Source: Dyella flava (lineage in GTDB: Bacteria > Pseudomonadota > Gammaproteobacteria > Xanthomonadales > Rhodanobacteraceae). From it: 64,000 nucleotides of DNA. Shown here in pieces: positions 42,396 through 51,548 of this stretch. Where the stretch lies: positions 310,001 to 374,000 of the forward strand of contig NZ_JADIKE010000038.1 in assembly GCF_016904955.1 (NCBI RefSeq), written 5' to 3'. Both the position numbers and the translations under genes were made by a program. The notes beneath the pieces are model-generated. The model saw only the letters and a program-made list of their open reading frames with translations. It was not told the origin of the DNA and did not search any database. Within the stretch, counting starts at the first letter, position 1. Every line of letters starts with the position of its first letter.

Positions 42396-43352
42396 GTGGA
42401 TACATCCAGCCCGATGCTGTTTGCCGGCAACGCTCACCGTGCCTTGGCTGAAGATGTCGCTCATCGACTGGGTGTGCCGCTAGGCAAGGCGCTGGTCGGC
42501 AAGTTCAGCGACGGCGAAGTCCAGATCGAAATCGAAGAGAACGTTCGTCGACAGGAAGTGTTCGTGCTGCAGCCCACGGGTGCGCCGAGCGCGGAAAACC
42601 TGTTCGAACTGTTGACCCTGGTCGACGCGCTCAAGCGCGCTTCCGCCGCCAGCGTCACGGCGGTCATTCCGTACTTCGGCTACGCCCGCCAGGATCGCCG
42701 CCCGCGCTCGGCGCGCGTGCCGATCACGGCCAAGCTGGTGGCCCGCCTGATCGGTACCGCCGGTGTGGACCGTGTGCTGACGGTGGATCTGCACGCCGAC
42801 CAGATCCAGGGCTTTTTCGACGTGCCGGTGGATAACGTCTACGCCTCGCCGATCCTGCTGGCTGACATCTGGCGCAACTACAGCATGGACGACCTGATCG
42901 TGGTCAGTCCGGACGTGGGTGGCGTGGTGCGCGCCCGCGCCATCGCCAAGCGCCTGGATGACGCCGATCTGGCCATCATCGACAAGCGCCGTCCCAAGGC
43001 CAACGTCGCCACCGTGATGAACATTATCGGCGACGTCGAGGGCAAGACCTGCGTGATGGTGGACGACATCGTCGACACCGCCGGCACCTTGTGCGCTGCG
43101 GCCGCGGCCCTCAAGGAGCGCGGTGCCCGCAAGGTGGTGGCGTACTGCGTGCATCCGGTGTTGTCCGGTGCGGCGATCCGCAATGTCGAGGGTTCCCAGC
43201 TTGACCAGCTGGTGGTGACCAACACCCTGCCGCTGCGCGAGGACGCCAAGGCCTGCGCCAAGATCCGCCAGCTGTCGGTCGCCGAGTTGCTGGCCGAGAC
43301 GATCCGCCGTATCGCCTTCGGTGAGTCGGTCAGCTCGCTCTATATCGACTGA
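42396..43352 (+). CDS. prs: Ribose-phosphate pyrophosphokinase
   Basis: The 318-residue enzyme makes PRPP from ribose 5-phosphate and ATP for nucleotide, His and Trp synthesis. The flexible-loop region is YFGYARQDRRPRSARVPITA, the ribose-binding stretch is TVDLHADQIQGFFDVPVDN, and the PRPP signature is VMVDDIVDTAGTLCAAA. The start is GTG 42396 (TGAGGAAAC upstream); in-frame codons back to 42330 lie within the tRNA gene and are not used. Length matches the bacterial class I enzymes (about 315 aa). Confidence 0.97.
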   Translation: MDTSSPMLFAGNAHRALAEDVAHRLGVPLGKALVGKFSDGEVQIEIEENVRRQEVFVLQPTGAPSAENLFELLTLVDALKRASAASVTAVIPYFGYARQDRRPRSARVPITAKLVARLIGTAGVDRVLTVDLHADQIQGFFDVPVDNVYASPILLADIWRNYSMDDLIVVSPDVGGVVRARAIAKRLDDADLAIIDKRRPKANVATVMNIIGDVEGKTCVMVDDIVDTAGTLCAAAAALKERGARKVVAYCVHPVLSGAAIRNVEGSQLDQLVVTNTLPLREDAKACAKIRQLSVAELLAETIRRIAFGESVSSLYID

Positions 43353-43379
43353 GTTGGGCTGGGCCAGGGATTAGGGGCT

Positions 43380-43473
43380 AGTAGCGACGGCGGCACGCCC
43401 CCGGCTGGCCGCGAGCCACGCTACTGGCCCTTCGCCCCTGCTTTTGGCGTTAGGCCCCAAAATCCCGTATACT
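43380..43473 (+). promoter_or_regulatory. Promoter and leader region of rplY
   Basis: A sigma-70-like promoter is readable as TTGGCG (43444-43449), an 18-bp spacer and TATACT (43468-43473), placing the start about 100 bp before rplY. Just upstream, AGTAGCG (43380-43386) and CGCTACT (43419-43425) form a 7-bp inverted repeat around GC-rich sequence, probably the end of the prs transcript. Confidence 0.65.
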
Positions 43474-43576
43474 TGCGCGCTTTTCCGTCCGCATAAGCGG
43501 ACAATCCGGCTCCTCTGGTCGCGGGGGAGTCAGTCTCGTCGCCGTGAGGCGGCTTCCAAACCAAGGCAATACTGAC

Positions 43577-44242
43577 ATGGCTAAGACTCATGAGATTCTG
43601 GCGCAAGGCCGCAAGGACGAGGGGAAAGGTGCGAGCCGCCGCCTGCGTCGTGCCGCTTTCGTGCCGGCCGTTGTTTACGGTGCGGGCCAGCCCGCTGAAA
43701 GCATCCAGATCGAACACAACACCATCCTGCTCGCCGCCAGGAATGAGTGGTTCTTCTCCTCGGTGCTCGACCTGAATGTCGACGGCAAGGTGCAGAAGGT
43801 GCTGGTGCGTGACTGGCAGAAGCACCCGTTCAAGCAGCAGATGCTGCACATGGACTTCCTGCGCATCAACGAGAACGAAGCGATTCGCGTGAATGTGCCG
43901 CTCCACTTCCTCAATCAGGAAAAGTCCCCGGCCGGCAAGACCGCTGGCGTGGTCATTTCGCACAACCTCAACGAAGTGGAAGTTTCCTGCTTGCCGAAGG
44001 ATCTGCCGGAGTTCATCGAACTCGACCTGATCGACCTGAAGCCCGGCGACATCGTCCACCTGTCGCAGCTCAAGCTGCCGGCCAGCGTTGAGATTCCGGC
44101 CCTGCATCTGGGCGCCGATCACGACGCAGCGGTAGTCACCGCCGTGACCGTGCAGGAAGAAGTGGACGAAGCTCCGGCTGCCGAAGGTGCTCCCGAAGGC
44201 GAGGCCGCCAAGCCCGCCGCCGGCGACGCCACCAAGAAGTAA
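43577..44242 (+). CDS. rplY: 50S ribosomal protein L25 (CTC/TL5 type)
   Basis: The 221-residue protein binds 5S rRNA. Residues 1-95 are the L25 core (RKDEGKGASRRLRRA, then VPAVVYGAG and MDFLRINENEAIRVNVPLHF). The second TL5/CTC beta domain runs to about 185 (NEVEVSCLPKDLPEFIELDL), followed by an acidic Ala/Glu/Pro tail of about 30 residues. ATG 43577 is used; upstream codons from 43544 are leader. This long form contrasts with the 94-residue E. coli L25. It leads into pth, the classic rplY-pth-ychF order. Confidence 0.97.
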   Translation: MAKTHEILAQGRKDEGKGASRRLRRAAFVPAVVYGAGQPAESIQIEHNTILLAARNEWFFSSVLDLNVDGKVQKVLVRDWQKHPFKQQMLHMDFLRINENEAIRVNVPLHFLNQEKSPAGKTAGVVISHNLNEVEVSCLPKDLPEFIELDLIDLKPGDIVHLSQLKLPASVEIPALHLGADHDAAVVTAVTVQEEVDEAPAAEGAPEGEAAKPAAGDATKK

Positions 44243-44262
44243 GTCGGCATGGCGCCTTCCTT

Positions 44263-44283
44263 CCTCTCCCCTCCGGGGAGAGG
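44263..44283. terminator. GC-rich hairpin between rplY and pth
   Basis: CCTCTCCCC (44263-44271) pairs perfectly with GGGGAGAGG (44275-44283) around TCC, followed by GTTGGGGTGAGG. This CTCTCCC...GGGAGAGGG-type unit is commonly dispersed in Xanthomonadales spacers. It lacks a T-run. Confidence 0.5.
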
Positions 44284-44326
44284 GTTGGGGTGAGGAGCCA
44301 ATCTTGCGGCCAAGTCAATCCGACAC

Positions 44327-44911
44327 ATGGCAGGTCTACGACTCATCGTCGGACTGGGCAATCCCGGTACCGAATATCTCAGAACCCGGCACAACGCCGG
44401 GTTCTGGTTTGTTGACGCCCTGGCAACGGGGCAGGGCGAGCGCTTCGGTTTCGACGGCAAGCTGCATGGCGAAACCTGCAAAGTGCGCATCGATGGCGAG
44501 CCCGTATGGCTGCTGAAGCCGGCGACCTTCATGAACAAGAGCGGCATCGCCGTGGCCTCGGCGCTGCGCTACTACAAGATCGAGCCCGAAGAATGCCTGG
44601 TTGCGCATGACGATCTGGATCTTCCCGCCGGCACCGTGCGCATGAAATTCGACGGCGGCCACGGTGGACAGAACGGCTTGCGCGACATCATGGCCCACCT
44701 CGGACATGGCAAATTCCACCGTCTGCGCGTGGGCATCGGGCATCCTGGGCATCGCGATCAGGTCACCCCATGGGTGCTGGGTCGCCCTTCCGCCAAGGAC
44801 GAGGATGCCATCATCGATGGCCTCGGCCGTGCACTGGACGTTTTGCCGCTGGCAGTCGACGGGCAGTTCGACAAGGCGATGCAGCAGCTCCACACACCCG
44901 AGAAGCGTTAA
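44327..44911 (+). CDS. pth: Peptidyl-tRNA hydrolase
   Basis: The 194-residue enzyme recycles peptidyl-tRNAs released by drop-off. The catalytic His22 is in YLRTRHNAGFWFVD, the conserved Asn is in PATFMNKSG, and Asp is in HDDLDLPAG. FDGGHGGQNGLRDI and FHRLRVGIGHPGH complete the active-site cleft. It lies between rplY and ychF on one strand. Confidence 0.97.
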   Translation: MAGLRLIVGLGNPGTEYLRTRHNAGFWFVDALATGQGERFGFDGKLHGETCKVRIDGEPVWLLKPATFMNKSGIAVASALRYYKIEPEECLVAHDDLDLPAGTVRMKFDGGHGGQNGLRDIMAHLGHGKFHRLRVGIGHPGHRDQVTPWVLGRPSAKDEDAIIDGLGRALDVLPLAVDGQFDKAMQQLHTPEKR

Positions 44912-44971
44912 ACGGTCAAGCTGCCGTTTTACTATTCCGTTTTTAGATTCTTTATTCCTGGATCCAGCATC

Positions 44972-46063
44972 ATGGGCATCAAATGCGGCATCGTCGGCCT
45001 GCCTAACGTCGGCAAATCCACCCTGTTCAACGCGTTGACCAAGGCGGGCATTGCCGCGGCGAACTTTCCCTTCTGCACCATCGAACCGAACGTGGGAGTG
45101 GTGCCGGTGCCGGATGCGCGCCTGCAGGCGTTGTCGGATATCGTCAATCCGCAGAAGGTGATTCCCACTGCGGTGGAGTTCGTCGATATCGCCGGCCTGG
45201 TGGCTGGTGCCTCGAAGGGCGAGGGTCTGGGTAACAAGTTCCTCGCGCACATCCGCGAAGTCGATGCGATTGCGCACGTGGTGCGCTGCTTCGAGCACGG
45301 TGACATCGTGCACGTAGCCGGCAAGGTTGATCCGATTGCCGACATCGAAACGATCGACACCGAGCTGGCGCTGGCCGATCTCGATTCGGTCGAGAAGGCG
45401 TTGAATCGCGCCGAGCGTGCGGCCAAGGCCAATGACAAGGAGGCGCTGGCCAAGAAGCCGGTGCTGCAGAAGCTCGCTGCCGGCCTCAACGAAGGCAAGA
45501 CTGCGCGCAGCCTTGGCCTGGATGAGGACGAAAAGGCGCTGGTGCGCGATCTGTTCCTGCTCACCCTCAAGCCGCTGATGTACATCGCGAACGTCCGCGA
45601 AGATGGCTTCGAGAACAATCCGCATCTCGACGCCGTGCGTACTCGTGCCATTGCCGAGGGCGCCGAAGTGGTGCCGGTATGCGCGGCCATCGAAGAAGAG
45701 CTCTCGCAGCTCGAAGACGCCGACCGCGATGAATTCCTCAAGGATCTCGGTCTGGAAGAACCTGGCCTCAACCGAGTGATTCGCGCCGGTTACAAGCTGC
45801 TTAATCTGCAGACTTATTTCACTGCAGGCGTGAAAGAAGTGCGTGCCTGGACCATCAAGCGTGGCTTCACCGCACCGCAAGCGGCCGGGGTGATTCATAC
45901 CGATTTCGAGCGCGGCTTTATCCGTGCCGAAACGGTCTCCTACGATGACTTCATCCAGTACAAGGGTGAGTCTGGCGCGGCGGCGGCGGGGCGTCTGCGC
46001 AAGGAAGGCAAGGATTACGTGGTCAAGGACGGCGACGTGTTGCACTTCCTGTTCAACGTCTAA
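44972..46063 (+). CDS. ychF: Redox-regulated ATPase YchF (OBG family)
   Basis: The 363-residue P-loop protein prefers ATP over GTP. G1 is GLPNVGKST (9-17), G3 is DIAGLVAGASKGEGLGN, and the NxxE-type G4 reads NVRED. The coiled-coil domain (about 135-205) and C-terminal TGS domain (FTAGVKEVRAWTIKRG onward, ending VKDGDVLHFLFNV) are complete. YchF binds ribosomes and dampens oxidative-stress responses. Two codons differ from nothing unusual in the family; it is followed by a strong terminator. Confidence 0.97.
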   Translation: MGIKCGIVGLPNVGKSTLFNALTKAGIAAANFPFCTIEPNVGVVPVPDARLQALSDIVNPQKVIPTAVEFVDIAGLVAGASKGEGLGNKFLAHIREVDAIAHVVRCFEHGDIVHVAGKVDPIADIETIDTELALADLDSVEKALNRAERAAKANDKEALAKKPVLQKLAAGLNEGKTARSLGLDEDEKALVRDLFLLTLKPLMYIANVREDGFENNPHLDAVRTRAIAEGAEVVPVCAAIEEELSQLEDADRDEFLKDLGLEEPGLNRVIRAGYKLLNLQTYFTAGVKEVRAWTIKRGFTAPQAAGVIHTDFERGFIRAETVSYDDFIQYKGESGAAAAGRLRKEGKDYVVKDGDVLHFLFNV

Positions 46064-46086
46064 CCCATACGATCGGCGAATATCAA

Positions 46087-46112
46087 AGCCCCGCTCAGGC
46101 GGGGCTTTTTTC
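46087..46112 (+). terminator. Rho-independent terminator after ychF
   Basis: AGCCCCGC (46087-46094) pairs with GCGGGGCT (46099-46106) around TCAG, followed by a T-run to 46111. It is 24 bp past the ychF stop and ends the rplY-pth-ychF transcript. Confidence 0.92.
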
Positions 46113-46133
46113 GTGCGCCGATTCTTGCCGCGC

Positions 46134-46186
46134 CAGGGCCTGTTTACACTATTTGCGAGCTACGCAAATAGTGTAAACAGGCCCTG
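46134..46186. repeat. Long palindromic element, copy B
   Basis: Perfect 24-bp arms at 46134-46157 and 46163-46186 with a 5-nt loop AGCTA. Outer arm is CAGGGCCTGTT and inner arm CACTATTTGCG. It is the second copy of the element at 19113-19170. Differences between copies are compensated in the opposite arm, so pairing is kept. It sits between the ychF terminator and the GNAT gene start. Confidence 0.9.
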
Positions 46187-46213
46187 GGAGCAGATGATTG
46201 CGCGGGTCTTCCT

Positions 46214-46711
46214 ATGTCCGAACAGCTGTTGCGTATCCGCCTGGCACGGCCTGAAGACGCGCCCGCCGTGGCGACCCTGATACGCCGCGTGGTGCGTCGC
46301 TGGGTTTTGCCGGATCAGCCGCGCAAGGCCGGGCAAGCCTTTCTTTTGCGCATCACCACCAGGTTTTTGCGCGAAAAAATCGTGGAAGGCCAGCGTTTCT
46401 ATCTCGGTTATCTCGGTGATGTGCTGGTTGGCGTTTCGGGCATGCGGGACGATTGCCATCTGGTTCACTTCTTCGTCAGTACGCGCTACCAGGGCCGCGG
46501 CATTTCCCGGCGGTTGTGGCAACGGACCATGCGGGATGCCGTGCGCCGTGCGGGTACGCGTCGCTTTACGCTCAATGCCACGCGCTGCGGGGTGCCGATC
46601 TATCTGCGCTTCGGTTTCCGCGCCACCGGGCCTGAGCAGATTTCGCACAATGGCTTGCGGGTGACGCCGATGAAAATGATTCTGCCGGCGACGCGTGGTA
46701 AGCGGGCATAA
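46214..46711 (+). CDS. GNAT family N-acetyltransferase
   Basis: The 165-residue protein has the GNAT acetyl-CoA motif STRYQGRGISRRLWQ (about 89-103), a preceding substrate-strand region (YLGYLGDVLVGVSGM) and the closing YLRFGFRATG. The substrate cannot be assigned. ATG 46214 begins 27 bp after the palindromic element, so the element lies in this gene's 5' leader and may affect expression. It is distinct from the GNAT domain fused to IspE. Confidence 0.9.
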   Translation: MSEQLLRIRLARPEDAPAVATLIRRVVRRWVLPDQPRKAGQAFLLRITTRFLREKIVEGQRFYLGYLGDVLVGVSGMRDDCHLVHFFVSTRYQGRGISRRLWQRTMRDAVRRAGTRRFTLNATRCGVPIYLRFGFRATGPEQISHNGLRVTPMKMILPATRGKRA

Positions 46712-46751
46712 TGGCGTCTTCCAATCGTTGGCTTAGTCCGTTGGAGAGCAC

Positions 46752-47240
46752 ATGTCAGGCCAGCAGCATGAAGTGACTTTTCGTTTTCTTGCCCAGCCCA
46801 CCGACGTCAATTTCGGCGGCAAGGTGCACGGCGGCATGGTGATGAAATGGATCGACCAGGCGGGGTACGCCTGCGCCGTGGCCTGGAGTGGTGCCTATTG
46901 TGTGACGGCGGCGATCAGTGGCATCCAGTTCGTCAAGCCGATCCTGATCGGTGATCTGGTGGCGGTACGGGCCAAGCTGATTCATACCGGCCGCTCCAGC
47001 ATGCAGATGGCGGTTGACGTGCTGGCGCGTGACCTTCGTACCGGTGAAGAGCGCCTGGCGACCAGTTGCGTGATGGTGTTTGTCGCGCTGGACAAGCCCG
47101 ATGGAAAGCCTGCGCCGGTGCCTCAATGGACGCCCCGTGACGAGAACGAGCGGCGTCTGCAGCAGGAGGCCCTGCATCTGCTTGAGCTTTCCAAGAGCAT
47201 GCAGCAGCTGGTCGATACGCGCGGCGCCGGAAACGACTGA
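46752..47240 (+). CDS. Acyl-CoA thioesterase (YciA-like hotdog)
   Basis: The 162-residue hotdog protein carries the acyl-CoA thioesterase core VNFGGKVHGGMVMKWIDQAG, with the catalytic Asp in the long helix, and the strands TAAISGIQFVKPILIGDLV and SSMQMAVDVLARD. A charged C-terminal helix (ENERRLQQEALHLLEL) resembles that of YciA. It hydrolyses acyl-CoAs in the cytosol; chain preference is unknown. The next 100 bp hold the tRNA operon promoter. Confidence 0.93.
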   Translation: MSGQQHEVTFRFLAQPTDVNFGGKVHGGMVMKWIDQAGYACAVAWSGAYCVTAAISGIQFVKPILIGDLVAVRAKLIHTGRSSMQMAVDVLARDLRTGEERLATSCVMVFVALDKPDGKPAPVPQWTPRDENERRLQQEALHLLELSKSMQQLVDTRGAGND

Positions 47241-47302
47241 ACCGCTGCGTCGGCTTGATCGGAAAAATCTCGAAAAAACCGCTGTTCAGCATCGTCAAGG
47301 TG

Positions 47303-47331
47303 TTGACACATCCGGCCTCGATCCACACAAT
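47303..47331 (+). promoter_or_regulatory. Promoter of the tRNA(Tyr,Gly,Thr)-tuf operon
   Basis: A consensus TTGACA (47303-47308) with 17-bp spacing to CACAAT (47326-47331; 4 of 6 match TATAAT) lies 14 bp before tRNA-Tyr. The strong -35 fits a highly expressed stable-RNA operon. Confidence 0.75.
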
Positions 47332-47345
47332 AGCCGTTCTTTGTT

Positions 47346-47431
47346 GGAGGGATACCCAAGCGGCCAACGGGGGCAGACTGTAAATCTGCTGGCTTACGCC
47401 TTCGGTGGTTCGAATCCACCTCCCTCCACCA
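47346..47431 (+). tRNA. tRNA-Tyr (GTA)
   Basis: An 86-nt class II tRNA. Acceptor GGAGGGA pairs with TCCCTCC, the anticodon loop ACTGTAAAT gives GTA, and it has a long variable arm (CTGGCTTACGCC). The T-loop is GGTTCGAATCC and CCA is encoded. It is the first gene of the tRNA-tuf operon. Confidence 0.97.
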
Positions 47432-47528
47432 GCTCATTGCTCCGGGTAACCGGGTCGGGCTGGAAAGCAGGGTTGCAAACGCAAATGGAAATACGCTGTT
47501 GCGGCCTGTTAGACGAGTTCCGCGCAGG

Positions 47529-47602
<74 letters not shown>

Positions 47603-47628
47603 TTGATCTCGTCGCTGTGTTTTTTTGT

Positions 47629-47704
<76 letters not shown>

Positions 47705-47781
47705 CCGCTTAGAGCTGTCGCGGTATCGCCTGATCACCTTAGTTTCCTCTCACTCATTGACTCCATCGGGATTTAGCGCTC

Positions 47782-48972
<1,191 letters not shown>

Positions 48973-48984
48973 GCAGTAAAATGG

Positions 48985-49085
48985 GAAGTCGCCCGTGATG
49001 CGGGCTGTAAAGCGCGAGGGTGGGGCATTCGCTGAGCCCTCGCGGCGCCAGGCGCAGCTTTACAGCAGGCAAAGCGAGCGACTTC
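48985..49085 (+). other. Three-tier nested hairpin between tuf and tRNA-Trp
   Basis: Three stems nest within 101 nt: outer GAAGTCGC (48985-48992) with GCGACTTC (49078-49085), middle GCTGTAAAGC (49004-49013) with GCTTTACAGC (49057-49066), and inner GCGAGGG (49014-49020) with CCCTCGC (49037-49043). All pairings are perfect. No T-run follows, so it is not a standard terminator. It may guide processing of the tuf-tRNA-Trp transcript, or be a mobile palindrome. Confidence 0.7.
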
Positions 49086-49106
49086 ACTTTTAGTTACCAA
49101 AAACGT

Positions 49107-49182
<76 letters not shown>

Positions 49183-49257
49183 TTTTTCCGAGGAATGATG
49201 GCGGGTGTGTCGCAACCAGTCTTGAAACGGGTTGCACCAAGCATCCGCTCGATGCGC

Positions 49258-49650
49258 ATGAATACCAAGGCTGAACAGACCAAAGGCACGAGCGGCGCCG
49301 ATATCGGCAAGCTGGTGCTGGCCGTGCTGGTGCTGCTGGCCGGCATCGTCGGATACACCTACCTCGGCAACATCGGCGCCGCTTCGCCGCTTCGCCTGAT
49401 CACCATTCTGGTGGCAGTGGTTGCTGCCGGCGCCATTGCTGCGTTCACGGCGCCTGGTCGCCGTGCCCGCCATTTTCTGGCCGAGTCGCAATTTGAAATG
49501 CGCAAGGTGGTCTGGCCCACGCGGGACGAGACCATCAAGACCACCGGCATCATCATCGCAGTGGTCATTGTATTGTCCCTGCTACTAGGTCTGATTGACC
49601 TTATCCTGAAGTCGGTCGTGCTCGACTGGCTGCTCAAGCTTGGTTCGTAA
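49258..49650 (+). CDS. secE: Preprotein translocase subunit SecE
   Basis: The 130-residue three-helix form (helices at about 17-36, 41-60 and 95-120) stabilises SecY in the translocon. The essential C-terminal segment is FLAESQFEMRKVVWPTRDET, just before the last helix. The start is ATG 49258, or ATG 49252 two codons earlier; both have weak ribosome-binding sites. The next gene, nusG, follows after 10 bp. Confidence 0.96.
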   Translation: MNTKAEQTKGTSGADIGKLVLAVLVLLAGIVGYTYLGNIGAASPLRLITILVAVVAAGAIAAFTAPGRRARHFLAESQFEMRKVVWPTRDETIKTTGIIIAVVIVLSLLLGLIDLILKSVVLDWLLKLGS

Positions 49651-49660
49651 GGAGCGTGCG

Positions 49661-50221
49661 ATGAGCAAGCGTTGGTACGTCGTTCATGCCTATTCCGGCT
49701 TCGAGAACCAGGTAAAGAAGTCGCTGGTGGATCGCATTGCGCGCGCCGGGATGGAAGAGAAATTCGGTGAGGTGCTGGTGCCTACCGAAGAGGTGGTCGA
49801 AATGCGCAGCGGCCAAAAGCGCCGCAGCGAGCGCAAGTTCTTCCCTGGCTATGTGCTGGTGCAGATCGAGACCGATACCGAGGGCAAAGCTCCGCGTATC
49901 GACGACGAATGCTGGCATCTGGTCAAGGAGACGCCGAAGGTGATGGGCTTCATCGGCGGTACCGCCGATCGCCCGCTGCCGATCCGTGACAGTGAGGCCG
50001 ATACCATTCTCAGCCGCGTCCGCGAGGGCGTGGAGAAGCCCAAGCCCAAGGTGCTGTTCGAGCCGGGCGAGATGGTTCGCGTCACCGATGGTCCGTTCAA
50101 TGACTTCAACGGCGTGGTCGAGGAAGTCAATTACGAGAAGAGCCGCTTGCGCGTGGCCGTGCTGATTTTCGGCCGCTCCACCCCGGTGGAGCTCGAATTC
50201 GGCCAGGTCGAGAAGGCCTGA
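49661..50221 (+). CDS. nusG: Transcription termination/antitermination factor NusG
   Basis: The 186-residue factor has the N-terminal NGN domain that binds RNA polymerase (RWYVVHAYSGFENQVKKSL, then RRSERKFFPGYVLVQIE) and a C-terminal KOW domain (PGEMVRVTDGPFNDFNGVVEEVNYEKSRLRVAV) that contacts Rho or ribosomal S10. ATG 49661 is preceded by AAGGAGCG. It is coupled to secE, the universal secE-nusG pair. Confidence 0.97.
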   Translation: MSKRWYVVHAYSGFENQVKKSLVDRIARAGMEEKFGEVLVPTEEVVEMRSGQKRRSERKFFPGYVLVQIETDTEGKAPRIDDECWHLVKETPKVMGFIGGTADRPLPIRDSEADTILSRVREGVEKPKPKVLFEPGEMVRVTDGPFNDFNGVVEEVNYEKSRLRVAVLIFGRSTPVELEFGQVEKA

Positions 50222-50242
50222 GTCCGGTTTTCGGCACGGGGC

Positions 50243-50306
50243 TTGCTTAAAGCCCGTTTCATCTCTAAACTACGCGGTTCACGCCGGGGTCTTTCGACTC
50301 GGCGTG
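50243..50306 (+). promoter_or_regulatory. Promoter and leader hairpin of rplKA
   Basis: TTGCTT (50243-50248), 17 bp and TAAACT (50266-50271) form a good sigma-70 promoter. Downstream, CACGCCG (50280-50286) and CGGCGTG (50300-50306) make a 7-bp stem in the ~130-nt leader. By analogy with E. coli, L1 would bind the rplKA leader to repress translation; the exact L1 site here is not proven. Confidence 0.65.
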
Positions 50307-50405
50307 TCCGTATTTCTGGATTTCGCAGGATCGCGGGGTCCCCTCCCACCAGGGATTGTGCATGGCGAGGAGCCGCAAGGCGCTTGAACTCGCGAGGAAA
50401 CTCCA

Positions 50406-50834
50406 ATGGCAAAGAAAGTTGTCGGTTATATCAAGCTGCAGGTCAAGGCCGGTCAGGCCAACCCGTCGCCGCCCGTGGGCCCGGCTCTCGGTCAGCGCGG
50501 CCTGAACATCATGGAATTCTGCAAGGCGTTCAATGCCGCCACGCAGAAGATGGAGCCGGGTCTGCCGATCCCGGTCATCATCACGGCCTATTCGGACCGT
50601 AGCTTCACCTTTATCACCAAGACCCCGCCGGCCACCGTGCTGATCAAGAAGGCCACCGGCGTCGCCAAGGGCTCGTCCAAGCCGAACACCGACAAGGTGG
50701 GCAAGATCACCCGCAAGCAGCTGGAAGACGTTGCGAAGCAGAAGGAGCCGGATCTCACGGCTGCTGATCTGGACGCCGCGGTGCGCACCATTGCTGGTAG
50801 CGCGCGCAGCATGGGCCTAGTGGTGGAGGGCTAA
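50406..50834 (+). CDS. rplK: 50S ribosomal protein L11
   Basis: The 142-residue protein forms the GTPase-associated centre stalk base. The Pro-rich linker NPSPPVGPALGQRGLNIMEF, the target region of thiostrepton-type drugs, is intact, and the C-terminal rRNA-binding domain closes with GSARSMGLVVEG. It is the first gene of rplKA, 3 bp before rplA. Confidence 0.98.
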   Translation: MAKKVVGYIKLQVKAGQANPSPPVGPALGQRGLNIMEFCKAFNAATQKMEPGLPIPVIITAYSDRSFTFITKTPPATVLIKKATGVAKGSSKPNTDKVGKITRKQLEDVAKQKEPDLTAADLDAAVRTIAGSARSMGLVVEG

Positions 50835-50837
50835 GAC

Positions 50838-51548
50838 ATGGCAAAGCTCACGAAGCGTATGAAGGCCGCTCAGGCGGCAGTGCAGCCGGGCAAGACCTAC
50901 GGCCTGGAAGAAGCCCTCAAGATCGTCAAGGACAACGCCAAGGCCAAGTTCGCCGAGTCGGTGGACGTGGCGGTGCGCCTGGGCATCGATGCGAAGAAGT
51001 CCGACCAGGGCGTGCGTGGTTCTTCGCTGCTGCCGCACGGCACCGGCAAGACCGTCAAGGTTGCCGTGTTCTGCCCGGCCGGTGAGAAGGCCGAAGCCGC
51101 CAAGGCAGCTGGCGCCGATGCCGTTGGCATGGATGACCTGGCCGAGCGCATGCAGGCTGGCGACCTCGACTTTGGTCGTGTGATTGCCACGCCGGACGCG
51201 ATGCGCGTGGTCGGTAAGCTCGGTCAGTTGCTCGGTCCTCGCGGCCTGATGCCGAACCCGAAGGACGGTTCGGTGACCGCCGACGTGGTCACGGCTGTGA
51301 AGAATGCCAAGGCCGGTCAGGTGAAGTTCCGCAACGACAAGGCGGGCATCATCCACGCCACCATCGGCAAGGCCACCTTTGATGCTGCGCAGCTGGCGGA
51401 CAACCTGAACGCGCTGGTCGCCGACCTGCTGAAGGCCAAGCCGGCTACGGCCAAAGGCCAGTACCTGCAGAAGGTCGCGCTGTCCAGCACGATGGGCGTG
51501 GGCGTACCGGTCGATACCTCGACCCTGTCCGCGGCCTCGGCCAAGTAA
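50838..51548 (+). CDS. rplA: 50S ribosomal protein L1
   Basis: The 236-residue protein forms the L1 stalk, which moves with E-site tRNA, and is the likely autogenous repressor of rplKA. Conserved rRNA-contacting stretches are RGSSLLPHGTGKTVKVAVF and LGQLLGPRGLMPNPKDGSVT, and FRNDKAGIIHATIGK. Both domains are complete. It ends at the terminator/attenuator at 51560. Confidence 0.98.
   Translation: MAKLTKRMKAAQAAVQPGKTYGLEEALKIVKDNAKAKFAESVDVAVRLGIDAKKSDQGVRGSSLLPHGTGKTVKVAVFCPAGEKAEAAKAAGADAVGMDDLAERMQAGDLDFGRVIATPDAMRVVGKLGQLLGPRGLMPNPKDGSVTADVVTAVKNAKAGQVKFRNDKAGIIHATIGKATFDAAQLADNLNALVADLLKAKPATAKGQYLQKVALSSTMGVGVPVDTSTLSAASAK

Noticed and set aside
44263..44302. The CTCTCCCC/GGGGAGAGG hairpin after rplY as a novel element
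   Set aside because: This CTCTCCC...GGGAGAGGG-type spacer sequence is commonplace in GC-rich Xanthomonadales-like genomes; it is listed only as a hairpin.
44336..46045. A 569-codon minus-strand frame over pth and ychF
   Set aside because: Shadow of two certain genes; composition is typical of antisense translation.
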